DNA of 12,612 nucleotides from an uncultured Clostridia bacterium. GTDB lineage: Bacteria; Bacillota; Clostridia; Oscillospirales; CAG-272. The translations under genes and the position numbers were made by a program. The notes under the pieces are model-generated. The model had not been told where the DNA came from and ran no database searches. It saw only the letters and a list, made by a program, of their open reading frames with translations. Shown here one piece after another: positions 1-6,432 of the stretch (positions within the stretch are counted from its first letter, which is position 1; every line of letters starts with the position of its first letter). The stretch lies in NCBI GenBank assembly GCA_937892405.1, contig CALAFS010000200.1:1-12612 (forward strand), read 5' to 3'.

Positions 1-837
1 ATTACCGTCGACGCCCTCGAGGCAGGAAAGCATGTCATGTGCGAAAAGCCCATGGCGATCAATTCCGAAGAGGCGAAGAAAATGCTCGACGCGAGAGATC
101 GCGCAGGGAAAAAGCTCACGATCGGTTATCAGAGCCGTTTTCGTGCCGACGCCCGCTACCTGAAGGCGGAAGCGGAAGCGGGCACCTTCGGCGACATTTA
201 CTTTGCGAAGGCGACGGCGATCCGCCGCCGCGCCGTCCCGACATGGGGCGTCTTCCTGAACGAATACGAGCAGGGCGGCGGTCCGCTGATCGACATCGGC
301 ACGCACGCGCTCGACCTGACCCTCTGGACAATGAACAACTATCGTCCGAAGTACTGCGTCGGTACGACCTACCATAAGCTGAACAAAGACACCGATCAGG
401 GCAACGCGTGGGGACACTGGGATCCCGAGAAGTTCACCGTTGAGGACAGTGCTTTCGGCTTTGTCGTCATGGAGAACGGCGCGACGATCCTCCTCGAGTC
501 CGCGTGGGCGCTCAACACGCTTGAAGTCCGCGAGGCGGTCACCTCGATCTCTGGCACCAAGGCAGGCGCCGACATGATCGACGGTCTGCGGATCAACGGC
601 GTCAAGCGCGATACCCTCTATACCGAAAAGCCGAGCTTCGCCGCCGGCGGCGCCGCCTTCTTTGACGGCAACGCGGGTGAAAGCCCCGCCGAGATGGAGG
701 AGCGCCTCTGGATCGAAGCCGTCAGAGAGGACAAAGACCCCGTCACTCTCCCCGAGCAGGCGTATGTCGTCACTCAGATTCTTGAGGGCATCTACACCTC
801 CGCCAAAACCGGAAATATCGTGTTTTTTGACAACTAA
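1..837 (+). CDS. Gfo/Idh/MocA family NAD(P)-dependent oxidoreductase, 3' part
   Basis: The frame is open from the first base, so the true start and most of the N-terminal Rossmann nucleotide-binding fold lie outside the window; 278 codons are present. The opening residues read ALEAGKHVMCEKPMA, the family's classic motif, with the EKP lysine (residue 16 of the visible part) that contacts cofactor and substrate. GGGPLIDIGTHALDL follows at about residue 93, carrying the Asp98 and His102 pair that, in inositol dehydrogenase and relatives, acts with that lysine in catalysis. The rest fits the C-terminal alpha/beta dimerisation domain. The family oxidises or reduces sugars, inositols and related polyols in the cytoplasm; the substrate cannot be read from this sequence. 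An internal ATG at 37 is not the start because the conserved motif begins before it. A hairpin follows 8 bases after the stop. The next gene is convergent, so there is no operon partner downstream. Confidence 0.93.
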   Translation: MTVDALEAGKHVMCEKPMAINSEEAKKMLDARDRAGKKLTIGYQSRFRADARYLKAEAEAGTFGDIYFAKATAIRRRAVPTWGVFLNEYEQGGGPLIDIGTHALDLTLWTMNNYRPKYCVGTTYHKLNKDTDQGNAWGHWDPEKFTVEDSAFGFVVMENGATILLESAWALNTLEVREAVTSISGTKAGADMIDGLRINGVKRDTLYTEKPSFAAGGAAFFDGNAGESPAEMEERLWIEAVREDKDPVTLPEQAYVVTQILEGIYTSAKTGNIVFFDN

Positions 838-845
838 AATAAACA

Positions 846-880
846 TACCGCGCCGTTTGAAAAGAGCAAACAGCGCGGTA
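846..880. terminator. Bidirectional intrinsic terminator candidate
   Basis: TACCGCGC (846-853) pairs with GCGCGGTA (873-880). After one mismatch, GTTTG (855-859) pairs with CAAAC (867-871), leaving a 7-nt loop. On the plus strand it is followed by TTGCTTT, a weak U-tract. On the minus strand it is followed by TGTTTATTTTAG, which is better. It lies between the convergent oxidoreductase and GDSL hydrolase genes and could end both transcripts. Confidence 0.65.
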
Positions 881-971
881 TTGCTTTATCGTGTGATAAA
901 CAGGGTTGGGCGCGAAACGACACAATTGCTATTCCGCGCAAAGATTTTTACCGGGCACAGTCTTTTTGCCC

Positions 972-999
972 ATTCTTAATTCTTCATTCTGAATTCTGA
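972..999. repeat. Four tandem 7-bp repeats (ATTCTNN)
   Basis: Four contiguous heptamers are visible: ATTCTTA, ATTCTTC, ATTCTGA, ATTCTGA. On the minus strand they read TCAGAAT, TCAGAAT, GAAGAAT, TAAGAAT. They begin two bases beyond the stop codon of the GDSL hydrolase gene, in its 3' untranslated region. No coding role is possible in this interval. The function is unknown; slipped-strand expansion, or an end of a small repeat family dispersed in the genome, are both possible. Confidence 0.7.
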
Positions 1000-1001
1000 A
1001 T

Positions 1002-1850
1002 TTACACGGCGTCCGTCGTGTTACGATAGGGCAGACCGATGAGGGCGGTTTGCTTGAACGCTCTCATGTTGTGGCGGATGATGTAGTCGATATAGGAGAC
1101 GACCATCTTCGCGGTCAGAAGATAACCGCACTCGCTCATGTGACCGTAATAGAAGAGTCGGCGGAATTCTTCGTCGTATACCGGCGCATAGGTGCGGAAG
1201 TCGAGGACATACACATTCGGGAACATGTCGGCAAGCCCATAGAGAAGCTCGCGGATACGGTCATACATCTTTGCCCGCAGGACGGCGGGATCCGCACCGT
1301 CTGCACGCGGGGCGCTCTGTCCCTCCGCGGGATTCTCTCCGCGTGGCATGGTCATGAGGAAAAACACGCAGTCGGGCGCCAGTGCGCGCACGCGCTGGAT
1401 CAGCGCGGCGTAATAGCCGATGAAGGTCTTTTTGTTGTTTTCGCTGTTTTTCGGGTCGATGTCCGAGAGATCGCCGAGCTCGCCGTTCCCTGCGAGAATC
1501 TGCGAGACATCGTTGACCCCGAGCGCCATGACATACCCCTGGCAGAGCAGGGAGCGGTCATAGAGGCGGCAGGGAATGTGATAGCTCTCCGCCATCTCCT
1601 TCGCGGTCATGCCGCCGCGGGAGAAGTTGCGCGCGGTCAGCCCCGCGATCCGCGCGACATACTGTCCCCACGAATACTCATACATGTCATGATAGCTTTT
1701 TGCTCCTTCCGCGGTCGTTGCCTCGAACTCACCCGAGGAGAGGCTGTCGCCGATGAAGCCCATTGTGCGGAAGATCCCGACGAATCCTCCGTCGGGGAGC
1801 AGACGGTCGAGCGGCTTTTCGCCTTCGGGAAATAAATCTTTGATATTCAT
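1002..1850 (-). CDS. SGNH/GDSL-family hydrolase (esterase/lipase-like)
   Basis: The 282-residue protein carries the SGNH blocks in order: GFIGDSLSSGEF at 31-42 (nucleophile Ser36), FSRGGMTA with Gly79 or Gly80 as the oxyanion glycine, ALGVND with Asn113, and FYYGHMSECGYLLTA with His237. The Asp that usually stands three residues before the catalytic His is not present (position 234 is Tyr), so this is a divergent subfamily or the His works without it. There is no signal peptide or membrane segment, so the enzyme is probably cytoplasmic. It would hydrolyse ester bonds, for example acetyl groups on sugars, but the substrate is not readable. The start at 1850 was chosen because GGAG lies 7 nt upstream and the GDS motif then falls at the usual distance from the N-terminus; the frame is open further upstream, but that part overlaps the promoter. 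The gene stands alone with its own promoter. Confidence 0.9.
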   Translation of the reverse strand: MNIKDLFPEGEKPLDRLLPDGGFVGIFRTMGFIGDSLSSGEFEATTAEGAKSYHDMYEYSWGQYVARIAGLTARNFSRGGMTAKEMAESYHIPCRLYDRSLLCQGYVMALGVNDVSQILAGNGELGDLSDIDPKNSENNKKTFIGYYAALIQRVRALAPDCVFFLMTMPRGENPAEGQSAPRADGADPAVLRAKMYDRIRELLYGLADMFPNVYVLDFRTYAPVYDEEFRRLFYYGHMSECGYLLTAKMVVSYIDYIIRHNMRAFKQTALIGLPYRNTTDAV

Positions 1851-1951
1851 GATAGTCTCCGTTCCGCCGCCGAAGCGGCACAAAAATGATACATATTTCG
1901 CATGCGGCGAAAAACAAAAGCAGGCACACCCGCCGTCGCTCTTCAAGGTCG

Positions 1952-1965
1952 TTCCCGTACGGGAA
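1952..1965. promoter_or_regulatory. 14-bp perfect palindrome, operator candidate
   Basis: TTCCCGTACGGGAA is a perfect palindrome lying roughly 15 to 28 bases downstream of the predicted transcription start of the GDSL hydrolase gene, inside its leader. That is a classic repressor position. It has no loop, so it is more likely a DNA site for a dimeric regulator than an RNA hairpin. The cognate regulator is not identifiable, and chance occurrence is possible. Confidence 0.4.
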
Positions 1966-1986
1966 ACCGCCTCTGCCGTTATGGAA

Positions 1987-2015
1987 ATTGTAGCATATTC
2001 CCCCTCGTTTGTCAA
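1987..2015 (-). promoter_or_regulatory. Sigma-A promoter of the GDSL hydrolase gene
   Basis: On the minus strand, TTGACA (2010-2015) is followed by a 17-bp spacer and TACAAT (1987-1992). This is a perfect -35 and a one-mismatch -10. The predicted start near 1980 gives a leader of about 130 nt before the ATG at 1850, unusually long for this window. Confidence 0.85.
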
Positions 2016-2145
2016 TGGAACCGCTCGTCTTTTTGATGTAAAATCGGTTCAAAAATCGGCGCGTAAAACAAAACGCGCGGGGAAACTCTTCGTTAAGTTC
2101 TTGCCGCTTTGTATTGCTCCCGCGCCGCCTTGGAACGCAAAAATC

Positions 2146-2254
2146 CGGAAAAATGTGCAGACCCGCCGTAAAAAAGTCGGAAAAATGTGCAAAACCTCAA
2201 GAAAAACATCGGAAAAATGTGCGAAATTCTCTTGTAAAAGTCGGAAAAATGTGT
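2146..2254 (+). repeat. Four direct repeats CGGAAAAATGTG at exact 32-bp period
   Basis: CGGAAAAATGTGC occurs at 2146-2158, 2178-2190 and 2210-2222, and CGGAAAAATGTGT at 2242-2254. The starts are exactly 32 bp apart each time, about three helical turns, so all copies face one side of the DNA. The 19-bp intervals differ in sequence apart from a run of A near their end. The fourth copy fills the spacer between the -35 and -10 of the ATPase promoter and abuts the -10. This suggests cooperative binding of a repeated regulator or the ATPase itself. It is not a CRISPR: units are too short and no cas gene is near. Confidence 0.9.
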
Positions 2255-2260
2255 TATACT
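2232..2260 (+). promoter_or_regulatory. Promoter of the DUF4143 ATPase gene, embedded in the repeat array
   Basis: TTGTAA (2232-2237), a 17-bp spacer and TATACT (2255-2260), with an extended -10 TG at 2252-2253 that is part of the fourth repeat copy. Transcription would start near 2267, only about 17 nt before the GTG at 2284. Binding of a protein to the last repeat would directly block polymerase. Confidence 0.8.
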
Positions 2261-2283
2261 AAAGAAAAAACGAGGTGAGCAAA

Positions 2284-3576
2284 GTGAAACGAAGAGCTTT
2301 GGATTCATTGCTTTTATGGAAAAACGATCCCGAGCGCAAGCCGATGATTCTTCGCGGCGCAAGACAGGTTGGGAAAACATGGCTGATGAAAGAGTTCGGA
2401 AGAACGGCGTACGAAGACTTTGTGACCTTTAACTTTGACGAAGAGGAAGAGCTAAAATCCGTTTTTGAGGGAAACAAAAATCCGACGCGTATCATTGAAT
2501 TGCTCTCTCTGATTGCAGGGAAGAAAATTTACCCCGGGAAAACGCTGATTCTGCTGGATGAAATTCAGGAGTGCCCGGCGGCGCTCGGTGCACTGAAATA
2601 TTTTCGGGAAAAGGCAAACGAGTATCATGTGGTTGCCGCAGGGAGCCTTCTCGGAACGCTTCTCGCCCAGCCGAAATCTTATCCGGTCGGAAAAGTGAAC
2701 CTTCTCGATATTTATCCTTTAACTTTTGACGAGTTCCTCGAAGCAACCGATCCGACCTTATATGCGTATTATGAGACGATTGTCAAGGGGCAACCGATTG
2801 AGGAGATCTTCCACCTCCGACTGACCGATGCGTATAAAAACTATCTGATTATCGGCGGTATGCCGGAATGTGTGGCATCGTGGATCAAATACAGAGACCC
2901 CGCGAGAATTTCGAGAATACAGCGCGAGTTGATTGAAATCTATGAAAATGATTTTTCCAAGCATAACGGCAAGGTCAACGCAGGACGCTTATTGATGGTT
3001 TTCCGCAGTATTGTCTCACAGCTTGCCAAGCCGAATGAAAAGTTTATGTACGGTGCCGTCAGAGAGGGCGGACGGGCGCGGGATTTTGAGGAGGCGATCG
3101 AATGGTTGGTTTCCGCCGGCATGCTGAACCGCGTCTATAATGTTTCAAAGGCGGAGTATCCGCTCTCGGCTTTTGATCGGACGGATCAGTTTAAGCTGTT
3201 TGTATTTGATACGGGACTTCTCAAACATATGGCGGGGTTGGATGACGGTGCGCTTCTTCTGAAGAGCGATTATCAGTTAAAAGGACCGCTGACGGAAAAT
3301 TATGTGTTACAGCAGTTCAGGGGACTCTTCTCCGTAGAGCCGCACTATTTTGCAGGCAAAAACGGAGAGATTGATTTTCTTCTTCAAAGCGGATGCGAAA
3401 TTGTTCCTGTGGAAGTGAAAGGCGGAGAAGATAAGTCCGCCCCTTCCTTCAAACGGTATATTGCGGAGCACCATCCGAATGCCGCGATCCGCCTTTCTAT
3501 GCGCGGGTATCGGAAGGATGGGGAAATCACCAACCTGCCTCTCTACCTTGCGGGAAAAATAAAAGATTTTCTGTGA
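2284..3576 (+). CDS. AAA_14/DUF4143 ATPase with PD-(D/E)XK-like C-terminus
   Basis: This 430-residue protein has Walker A GARQVGKT at 25-32, Walker B LILLDEIQE at 88-96 (Asp92, Glu93) and a sensor-like VVAAGSLLGTLL near 116-127, typical of the AAA_14 family. The C-terminal DUF4143 part contains GEIDF (Asp364) and VEVKGG (Glu377, Lys379), the spacing of a PD-(D/E)XK nuclease core, apparently intact. The role of the family is poorly known; it is widespread, often present in several copies and patchily distributed. The GTG at 2284 was chosen because AGGTGA ends 5 nt upstream and relatives begin with M-K-R/K; a GTG at 2275 lacks an SD and would leave an 8-nt leader. No partner gene is co-transcribed. 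By eye the gene is less GC-rich than the ABC genes to the right, which hints at acquisition. Confidence 0.93.
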   Translation: MKRRALDSLLLWKNDPERKPMILRGARQVGKTWLMKEFGRTAYEDFVTFNFDEEEELKSVFEGNKNPTRIIELLSLIAGKKIYPGKTLILLDEIQECPAALGALKYFREKANEYHVVAAGSLLGTLLAQPKSYPVGKVNLLDIYPLTFDEFLEATDPTLYAYYETIVKGQPIEEIFHLRLTDAYKNYLIIGGMPECVASWIKYRDPARISRIQRELIEIYENDFSKHNGKVNAGRLLMVFRSIVSQLAKPNEKFMYGAVREGGRARDFEEAIEWLVSAGMLNRVYNVSKAEYPLSAFDRTDQFKLFVFDTGLLKHMAGLDDGALLLKSDYQLKGPLTENYVLQQFRGLFSVEPHYFAGKNGEIDFLLQSGCEIVPVEVKGGEDKSAPSFKRYIAEHHPNAAIRLSMRGYRKDGEITNLPLYLAGKIKDFL

Positions 3577-3640
3577 GAGCGGACGGGACGGTTATCGAAG
3601 CGAACTTTCGGAGGAAATGTATTATCACCCCTGAAAAGAA

Positions 3641-3692
3641 AAAGGGCAGGCGCAAACAGGTTTTTCAAAAACCTGAATTGCACCTGCCCTTT
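3641..3692. terminator. Strong bidirectional terminator between convergent genes
   Basis: AAAGGGCAGG (3641-3650) pairs perfectly with CCTGCCCTTT (3683-3692). The stem extends inward through an almost complete helix that is capped by CAGGTTTTT and AAAAACCTG. On the minus strand it is followed by TTTTTCTTTTC, ideal for ending the AraC transcript. On the plus strand it is followed by GTTTATTTCT, which serves the ATPase gene. Confidence 0.9.
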
Positions 3693-3707
3693 GTTTATTT
3701 CTCCCCC

Positions 3708-4553
3708 TTAGTCGTCTTTGATCGGGCGGATGGCCGTTTTTCGGTACAGAGCGGGGGACAGTCCGGTTTGCTGTTTGAAAAATGTGCAGAAATGGCTTCG
3801 CGTCTGAAAGCCGACGCCAAAGGCGATTTCATCGATGCTCTGATCGGTGCACAGCAACCACTTTTCCGCCAGGCGTACCCTCTCCGACAGGATGGCGCGG
3901 TAGAGGGTCGTCCCTGTAATCTGCCGATATAGTTGAGAGAGATAGACCGGGTGATAGCCGAAATGCCTGGCAACATCTTCGTTTCCCTTGATCTGCGGAA
4001 TATAGATGTGAAGATATCGGCGTATATTTTCGCAAAGCACTTTCGGGGCGGCATGCCGGTCTTCGCACGCCGATGTAAAAGACGCTATCGTTTTCTTTAA
4101 GATGGCAGAGGTCATGGCGTCCGCCATGCTGCCGCCCTCGTGAAACAGGCGAACCGTCTCCAACAGATCGGAGCGGAAGGAGAGCGCGTTGTTTTTCAGG
4201 ATCGCCTGTGGCAATGTTTCGATTTTGGTATCGTCAAAGATACGGGAAGGAAGAAAAGATGAAACCGGATCCGGACAGAGCGGCATTTTTTGGTCGTCCG
4301 CCTTTCGCGTCAGGTCAAAATTGAGAACAAGCATCCGCAACTTCCCACGAAAATGGTATCCGTATCCGGGGGCAAAAAACATAATGGTGTGCGGGGTAAC
4401 CGCCTCTTCCCCCTGTTCCGTTATCACAGTACCGTTTCCGTCCATCGTATAAAACAGACGGTTATCGTATGCCATACGCATACACCGCCCTTCCATGATT
4501 GCCGGTTGTATCATCGCGGCACGGAGGTAAGGATTCATCTGTTCCGCTCTCAT
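3708..4553 (-). CDS. AraC-family transcriptional regulator
   Basis: The 281-residue protein has an N-terminal cupin-like sensor part (about 1-90; the segment GEEAVTPHTIMFFAPGYGYHF is typical of the beta-barrel) and a C-terminal double helix-turn-helix (about 175-275). The DNA-binding half shows VARHFGYHPVYLSQLYRQ (first HTH) and SIDEIAFGVGFQTRSHFCTFFKQ followed by GLSPALYR (second HTH), the AraC/XylS signature. Such regulators usually bind a sugar or related ligand and activate a neighbouring catabolic gene. The divergent glycoside-hydrolase-like gene at 4675 is the obvious target. The ATG at 4553 has GGAG 7 nt upstream, with its own promoter behind it; an in-frame ATG five codons in is less well placed. 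A terminator lies directly after the stop. Confidence 0.93.
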   Translation of the reverse strand: MRAEQMNPYLRAAMIQPAIMEGRCMRMAYDNRLFYTMDGNGTVITEQGEEAVTPHTIMFFAPGYGYHFRGKLRMLVLNFDLTRKADDQKMPLCPDPVSSFLPSRIFDDTKIETLPQAILKNNALSFRSDLLETVRLFHEGGSMADAMTSAILKKTIASFTSACEDRHAAPKVLCENIRRYLHIYIPQIKGNEDVARHFGYHPVYLSQLYRQITGTTLYRAILSERVRLAEKWLLCTDQSIDEIAFGVGFQTRSHFCTFFKQQTGLSPALYRKTAIRPIKDD

Positions 4554-4565
4554 GAAAATCTCCGA

Positions 4566-4596
4566 TCTTGGTTTTTGAAACTTTTTTCTTGGCTTT
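4566..4596. promoter_or_regulatory. Direct repeats 21 bp apart, AraC-type operator candidate
   Basis: TCTTGGTTTT (from 4566) and TCTTGGCTTT (from 4587) are direct repeats with starts exactly 21 bp apart, two helical turns. AraC proteins with two HTH motifs commonly bind direct half-sites at this spacing. The pair lies in the 5' leader of the AraC gene, downstream of its promoter, and upstream of the divergent hydrolase gene. Binding could therefore repress the regulator and activate the hydrolase. This is inference from spacing. Confidence 0.45.
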
Positions 4597-4604
4597 CAGA
4601 ATAG

Positions 4605-4633
4605 ATTATATCATATCTTTCTGCTACTATCAA
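4605..4633 (-). promoter_or_regulatory. Promoter of the AraC regulator at 3708-4553
   Basis: On the minus strand, TTGATA (4628-4633), a 17-bp spacer and a perfect TATAAT (4605-4610). Transcription would begin near 4598, giving a leader of about 45 nt. No comparably good promoter is visible for the divergent gene at 4675, consistent with that gene needing an activator. A short inverted repeat AAGTC-AGA-GACTT lies beside it at 4632-4644. Confidence 0.8.
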
Positions 4634-4674
4634 GTCAGAGACTTAAATTTTGTATTTCCGAAAGGAGACGGTTT

Positions 4675-6432
4675 ATGGATAGAGAAAAACTTTTTTGCGA
4701 GCGGTATGCCGATCTGTTTTATGCCGAGACGGAGGACGGCAGGCATCTTCCGTTTTCCTATCTTCCGCTTGGTAACGGGATTCGGCTGGAGTTGAAGAAG
4801 GAGTTCTTCGTCACCGCCAAAACATTGCGCGTTCTGCCGGCGCTTGGGCGCGCGAAGGTTGGGGAAGAGGGGTATTTCATCACACCGCGTGAGATTACCT
4901 GTTCCGGGGATATCCAGACTTTTTTTATTCCGCGGGAGGATGCGGAATACCGCAACCGGAGTCCGATTATGTCCTGCTATGGAATCAGGCGGGCAGAATA
5001 CAGTTGCCTTGTGCGGCTGGAGCGTAATTACCATTATCAGCTGGAACTGAAAGCGGAAAACGGCGTTTATACTATTTGTGCGCTGTATGATTTTACCGGC
5101 CATGAGCCGGTGTGGGACGATATTCGCATTGAACTGATTCCTCTTGATCCCGAGACGGGGGACTACAATCAAATGGCGCGGACGGAACGGTGCCTGCGTC
5201 TGGAACGCGGAGAGATTGTTCCCCTTCGGCAGAAGTGCGAAAAGCCTGCCGTGGAATATGCCCGCCGTTACCCCTTGATCCGAATTCGTATGGGGTGGAA
5301 ACCCTCGCCTTCTCCCGTCCTTGTGCAAACGGAAGCAAATGAGCCGGATATGTTTGTCGCATGCGATTTCGCCAAAGTGCGGGAGATTGCGGACCGGTGC
5401 AAGGCGGCGGGCATTGAGGGAGCGGAATTCCAGTTGGTCGGCTGGAACCGCAGCGGTCATGACGGAAGGTTCCCGCAGTTATTTCCTGCCGATCCGCGCC
5501 TTGGCGGGGATTCGGGACTCCGAGAAACGATTGCGCATGTCAAATCCCTCGGTTACCGTATTTCCACGCATACCAACACCTTGGATGCCTATCCCATTGC
5601 CGATACCTTTGACTGGAATGATGTGGTGGTGAACAGACAGGGCAATTATCTGCAGAACGGGCATTATAGCGGAGGGTATGCGTACCATGTCTGTATGAGA
5701 AAACAATGGAAGAATACCATGCGCGACCTGCCCGCGGTTGCAGCGGTAGGGGAAAACGGGCTGCATTTTACCGATGTCATTTCTATCGTCGTTCCGGATG
5801 ATTGTCACGCCAAAGATCATGTGTCGTATGTGGCGGACGGGATCCTTTACGCCCAAAAGATCATGGCGTACACAAGAGGATTGTTCGGCGGTTTTTCTTC
5901 AGAAGGGGCAATGGACTTTGCTCTGAAAGATCTGGACTATGCACTTTATGTGTGCTTTGGCGACGGTTTCGGCAAAAAGGTCATTCCGCTCGCTGACCGG
6001 CTGATTCCGTTTTTTGAAGTAGCTTACCACGGGATTTTGCTGTACAACCCGACCAGTCCCACCGTCAATTATCCGCTGAAGGGTGCACGGGAGCGTCTGG
6101 CTATGTATCTGCGCGGCGGACGCCCTTGCATGTACTATTATTCCAAATTCCGCACAGGCGGCGAAATGAACTGGATGGGTGAAAACGATCTTGTATGCGG
6201 AAAGGAGGAAGAGCTGCGCGACAGTGTGGAAAAGATCCGATTTGCCTGTCGGGAATATGCTCCGTTTGCCGATCGGCAACTTGTCTACATGGCGGGGTAT
6301 GACATTCTCGAAAACGGGTTGGAGGTCGCACGCTATGAAGACGGCGTTCGCTTGGTCGGGAACTTTACGGATGCCCCGTTGACATACGAGGGCAAAACCG
6401 TTCCCGCATGGGATTTCATTGTGGTGTCGTAA
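4675..6432 (+). CDS. Putative glycoside hydrolase, DUF5696/GH101-like barrel
   Basis: The 585-residue protein has no signal peptide or membrane segment and should be cytoplasmic. The N-terminal third (about 1-200) looks like beta-rich accessory sequence. From about 225 an alpha/beta-barrel pattern begins: EFQLVGWNRSGHDGRFPQLFP (251-271), DPRLGGDSGLRETI, then GYRISTHTNTLDAY, which resembles DUF5696-type and GH101-like enzymes as I remember them. HFTDV (Asp367) and GGFSSEG (Glu410) sit where a barrel nucleophile and acid/base could be, but this is a guess. The C-terminal part (from about 535) looks like a small beta domain. The likely role is intracellular cleavage of imported glycans or glycosides; the substrate is unknown. 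AGGAG lies 8 nt before the ATG. It is divergent from the AraC regulator, which probably controls it, and no transporter gene accompanies it. Confidence 0.75.
   Translation: MDREKLFCERYADLFYAETEDGRHLPFSYLPLGNGIRLELKKEFFVTAKTLRVLPALGRAKVGEEGYFITPREITCSGDIQTFFIPREDAEYRNRSPIMSCYGIRRAEYSCLVRLERNYHYQLELKAENGVYTICALYDFTGHEPVWDDIRIELIPLDPETGDYNQMARTERCLRLERGEIVPLRQKCEKPAVEYARRYPLIRIRMGWKPSPSPVLVQTEANEPDMFVACDFAKVREIADRCKAAGIEGAEFQLVGWNRSGHDGRFPQLFPADPRLGGDSGLRETIAHVKSLGYRISTHTNTLDAYPIADTFDWNDVVVNRQGNYLQNGHYSGGYAYHVCMRKQWKNTMRDLPAVAAVGENGLHFTDVISIVVPDDCHAKDHVSYVADGILYAQKIMAYTRGLFGGFSSEGAMDFALKDLDYALYVCFGDGFGKKVIPLADRLIPFFEVAYHGILLYNPTSPTVNYPLKGARERLAMYLRGGRPCMYYYSKFRTGGEMNWMGENDLVCGKEEELRDSVEKIRFACREYAPFADRQLVYMAGYDILENGLEVARYEDGVRLVGNFTDAPLTYEGKTVPAWDFIVVS

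Larger units (their letters stand above)
1851..2283. other. Divergent intergenic region with two promoters and repeats
   Basis: These 433 bases separate the divergent GDSL hydrolase and DUF4143 ATPase genes. They hold the roughly 130-nt 5' leader and promoter of the hydrolase (minus strand), the four-copy 32-bp-phased repeat array, and the promoter of the ATPase (plus strand). Between them, 2059-2078 contains a 6-bp stem (GCGCGT and ACGCGC, 8-nt loop) without a convincing U-tract, and AAATCGG occurs twice at 2041 and 2053. The open frames here are low in complexity and overlap the promoters, so no protein gene is called. Confidence 0.8.

Noticed and set aside
1050..1835. Plus-strand open frame opposite the GDSL hydrolase
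   Set aside because: The minus-strand protein has all SGNH motifs, promoter and SD; the antisense frame has none.
1851..1980. Riboswitch in the long GDSL hydrolase leader
   Set aside because: Length is suggestive, but I see no conserved riboswitch core and no terminator or sequestering hairpin before the SD.
2146..2254. CRISPR array
   Set aside because: Regular repeat-spacer spacing drew attention, but the repeat is only 13 bp, the intervals 19 bp and A-rich, there are four units, no cas genes, and the array overlaps a promoter.
2275..2283. GTG at 2275 as the ATPase start
   Set aside because: It would leave a leader of about 8 nt with no SD; the GTG at 2284 has AGGTGA at the right distance and matches the family N-terminus.
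4630..5460. Minus-strand open frame of 276 codons opposite the glycosidase gene
   Set aside because: It has no SD, no family motif, and ends inside the divergent promoter region.
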